Source: Colivivens sp964452915
GTDB lineage: Bacteria; Bacteroidota; Bacteroidia; Bacteroidales; Bacteroidaceae
Reading direction: 5' to 3'
Length of the DNA stretch: 64,000 bases
Assembly (NCBI GenBank): GCA_964452915.1
Contig: CAYVNW010000001.1
Span: 80,809 to 144,808 of the forward strand
Shown here piece after piece: positions 62,712 to 64,000 of the stretch. The position numbers and the translations under genes are program-made. The notes below the pieces were generated by a model, which saw only the letters and a program-made list of their open reading frames with translations, made no database searches and had not been told where the DNA came from. How positions within the stretch are numbered: position 1 is the first letter of the stretch; the number at the start of each line of letters is the position of its first letter.

Positions 62712-62772
62712 CACACAGATAGCAGGCGGTGCCTCGGAAATCCAAGCAAACTTGATTTCACTCGGCTTGCAC
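62712..62772. repeat. Dispersed bulged-hairpin repeat, copy 4
   Basis: Stem AAT(C)CAAG (62739-62746), loop CAAA, CTTGATT (62751-62757), ending CTCGGCTTGCAC. In the 3' UTR of tsf. Confidence 0.75.
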
Positions 62773-62785
62773 TGTACTGCTATTC

Positions 62786-62852
62786 GCTACGCAGATAATC
62801 GGCGGCACCTCGGCAAAGCTCAAGCAAACTTGGCTCTGCGCTCGGCTTGCAC
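62786..62852. repeat. Dispersed bulged-hairpin repeat, copy 5
   Basis: Starts GCTACGCAGATAATCGGCGG. Inner stem AGC(T)CAAG (62817-62824), loop CAAA, CTTGGCT (62829-62835); outer stem CGCAGA with TCTGCG; ends CTCGGCTTGCAC. Two bases beyond the tsf stop, 74 bases after copy 4. Confidence 0.8.
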
Positions 62853-62854
62853 GA

Positions 62855-63847
62855 TTATTCACTACGAAGAGTGAAACGCTTAAAATCTGTCACTGTTAAG
62901 TCTTTATCAACGCTATGCAGATACTGAGCAACACTTACCTTATTGTCGTCAATATATGCTTGGTCGAGCAGACAAGACTCTTTATAAAACTTATTCAACA
63001 TTCCGTTGGCAATCTGCTTGATCATTTGCTCAGGCAAATTAGCAGCCTTCTCTTCAGCAACCTTTGCTTTGATTTCGCGGGCTTGCGTAGCTTGCTCTGG
63101 TGTAATCCAACCTTTAGCAGTATTTGATTCTATATGCTCTTCACTGTCTACATGAGCAGGATTGATACCAGCCTTCTTTAGAGCTGCCTCAACGGCTTTA
63201 TTGATTTGATTTTGCTTTGCCTTCTCAATGTCAGCTTCATATTCCAAGTCTCTCACATGCTGTGGCACTGATGCTTCGTCGAGTGCAACCGGAGTCATAG
63301 CAGCAACTTGCATTGCTACATTCTTTGCGACTTCCTCGCTGCAAGGCTTGCTAAGTGCTACAAGTGTACAAAGGAAGTTCTGGTTCATGTGATTGTATGC
63401 ACAAACATATTCACCCTCAACGACATTGTAACCGTCAAGTTCCATTTTTTCTCCTGTGACACCCGAGCGTTCAGTAACAGCCTCAGGAACAGGTTTGCCA
63501 TCTATTGTCAATGCATTTACCTCATCGAGAGTCTTGCATCTGTTAGCAACGGCAAGGTCAAGTATTTTTGTGCACAGTGCAACAAAGTCTGCATTCTTAG
63601 CCACAAAGTCGGTCTCACACTTAAGAGCTATCATTGCAGCAAAATTACCATCAACTTTTGCAAGTACACAACCTTCTGCAGCCTCACGGTCGGAACGCTT
63701 TGCCGCAACAAGTTGTCCCTTCTTACGAAGGATCTCCATTGCAGCTTCCATATCACCGTTTGCCTCTGTAAGAGCTTTCTTGCAATCCATCAGACCTGCT
63801 TGGGTCTTTTGACGAAGCGCATTGATTTCAGCTAATGTAACAGCCAT
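62855..63847 (-). CDS. tsf: Translation elongation factor Ts
   Basis: 330 residues, the longer Bacteroidota form. The N-terminal UBA-like domain MAVTLAEINALRQKTQAGLMDCKKALTEANGD contains the conserved TGAGMMDCKKAL-type motif, and CETDFVAKN (about 77-85) is the signature that contacts EF-Tu. EF-Ts recharges EF-Tu with GTP in translation. It follows rpsB by 47 bases, the classical rpsB-tsf order. Two copies of the dispersed repeat and a strong terminator lie in its 3' UTR. Confidence 0.97.
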   Translation of the reverse strand: MAVTLAEINALRQKTQAGLMDCKKALTEANGDMEAAMEILRKKGQLVAAKRSDREAAEGCVLAKVDGNFAAMIALKCETDFVAKNADFVALCTKILDLAVANRCKTLDEVNALTIDGKPVPEAVTERSGVTGEKMELDGYNVVEGEYVCAYNHMNQNFLCTLVALSKPCSEEVAKNVAMQVAAMTPVALDEASVPQHVRDLEYEADIEKAKQNQINKAVEAALKKAGINPAHVDSEEHIESNTAKGWITPEQATQAREIKAKVAEEKAANLPEQMIKQIANGMLNKFYKESCLLDQAYIDDNKVSVAQYLHSVDKDLTVTDFKRFTLRSE

Positions 63848-63894
63848 ATCTTATTTGGTTTTTATATTTTCGATTAAACGATTTATTCTTTACT

Positions 63895-64000
63895 TTATTC
63901 TGCTTTTGCAGGTTCTGCTGCAGGAGTCTCTGCCTGTGGCTCAGTTTCCTTTGCTGGTTCAGCAACCGGAGCTTCAGTCTGTGGCTCAACAGCCTTAGCT
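63895..64000 (-). CDS. rpsB: 30S ribosomal protein S2, C-terminal end only
   Basis: The minus strand is open from the right edge to a TAA at 63897-63895 and reads a tail of alternating Ala, Pro, Glu, Gln and Lys (VEPQTEAPVAEPAKETEP then QAETPAAEPAKAE), which is how Bacteroidota S2 proteins end. The position directly before tsf supports the call; the conserved S2 core lies beyond the edge. Confidence 0.8.
   Translation of the reverse strand, partial: AKAVEPQTEAPVAEPAKETEPQAETPAAEPAKAE

Larger units (their letters stand above)
61655..62854. other. Gene-free, repeat-rich region between the rod-protein gene and tsf
   Basis: 1200 bases with no convincing gene. It holds the operon promoter (61729-61757), an AAGGTGTA motif (61910-61929), a 17-base palindrome near 61959-61975, three copies of a 75-base repeat (from about 61973), hairpins at 62174-62205 and about 62229-62245, an alternative-hairpin element (62412-62460), the tsf terminator (62635-62672) and two dispersed hairpin repeats (62712-62772 and 62786-62852). 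62250-62410 and 62470-62630 show nothing I can support. Confidence 0.7.

Noticed and set aside
61655..62854. tRNA or other RNA gene in the repeat-rich stretch
   Set aside because: No cloverleaf with a T-loop GGTTCGA-type motif was found there or elsewhere in the window.

Overview
The window looks like a chromosomal segment of a Bacteroidales bacterium, most likely Prevotella or a close relative. The evidence is: repeated promoter-like boxes of the Bacteroidota type (TAnnTTTG near -7, sometimes TTG or TTTG near -33); Bacteroidota-typical families (DUF4421 barrel, RecB/AddA-like plus AddB-like helicase-nuclease, BspA-type leucine-rich repeat proteins, propeller/Y_Y_Y regulator, CBM20-GH77 amylomaltase); and secreted proteins ending in a Gly-x-x-x-x-x-Gly-Lys-Lys style C-terminal tail. 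No rRNA, tRNA, CRISPR array, transposase or integrase was found. Genus is an inference.

Layout. 1-7277: the 5' part of rlmD (runs off the left edge), a Gfo/Idh/MocA oxidoreductase with a DUF4421 outer-membrane protein, then mutS2 and rarA overlapping on the minus strand. 7616-14761: a glycosyltransferase overlapping an AddA/RecB-like helicase-nuclease, followed by AddB. 14823-16422: two small membrane proteins read divergently and a YhcC-type radical SAM protein. 16568-21485: a probable operon of a GT2-DUF4922 fusion, a SpoIID/LytB-domain protein and an AmpG-like transporter. 21510-30577: a carbohydrate locus (alginate-lyase-like plus beta-helix fusion, GH29 fucosidase, alginate-lyase-like secreted enzyme) read divergently from a membrane-spanning propeller-AraC regulator, with no SusC/SusD pair. 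30691-33952: an unknown small protein and two tandem BspA-like proteins. 33953-34798: a gene-free stretch rich in palindromes and iterons. 34799-42448: rsmD, a lipid-anchored-looking or membrane-anchored unknown protein, a RecD-like helicase, alaS and two glycosyltransferases. 42489-50308: S9 peptidase, malQ, a sodium:solute symporter, a sensor kinase and a LytTR regulator. 50773-61654: a three-gene operon of very large secreted proteins with cohesin-like and dockerin-like modules and long helical rods. 61655-62854: a second repeat-rich gene-free stretch. 62855-64000: tsf and the 3' end of rpsB.

The most unusual content is (i) the cohesin/dockerin/rod operon, which could build an extracellular scaffold or filament; (ii) a family of about 65-base dispersed repeats with a bulged hairpin whose paired bases covary between copies, sitting in UTRs; (iii) a 22-base iteron array bounded by a perfect 15-base inverted repeat, beside a perfect 20-base palindrome; (iv) a 30-base near-identical direct repeat that brackets the BspA segment; and (v) the GT2-DUF4922/SpoIID/AmpG cluster. 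All functional claims come from reading translated motifs by eye; no database search was run.
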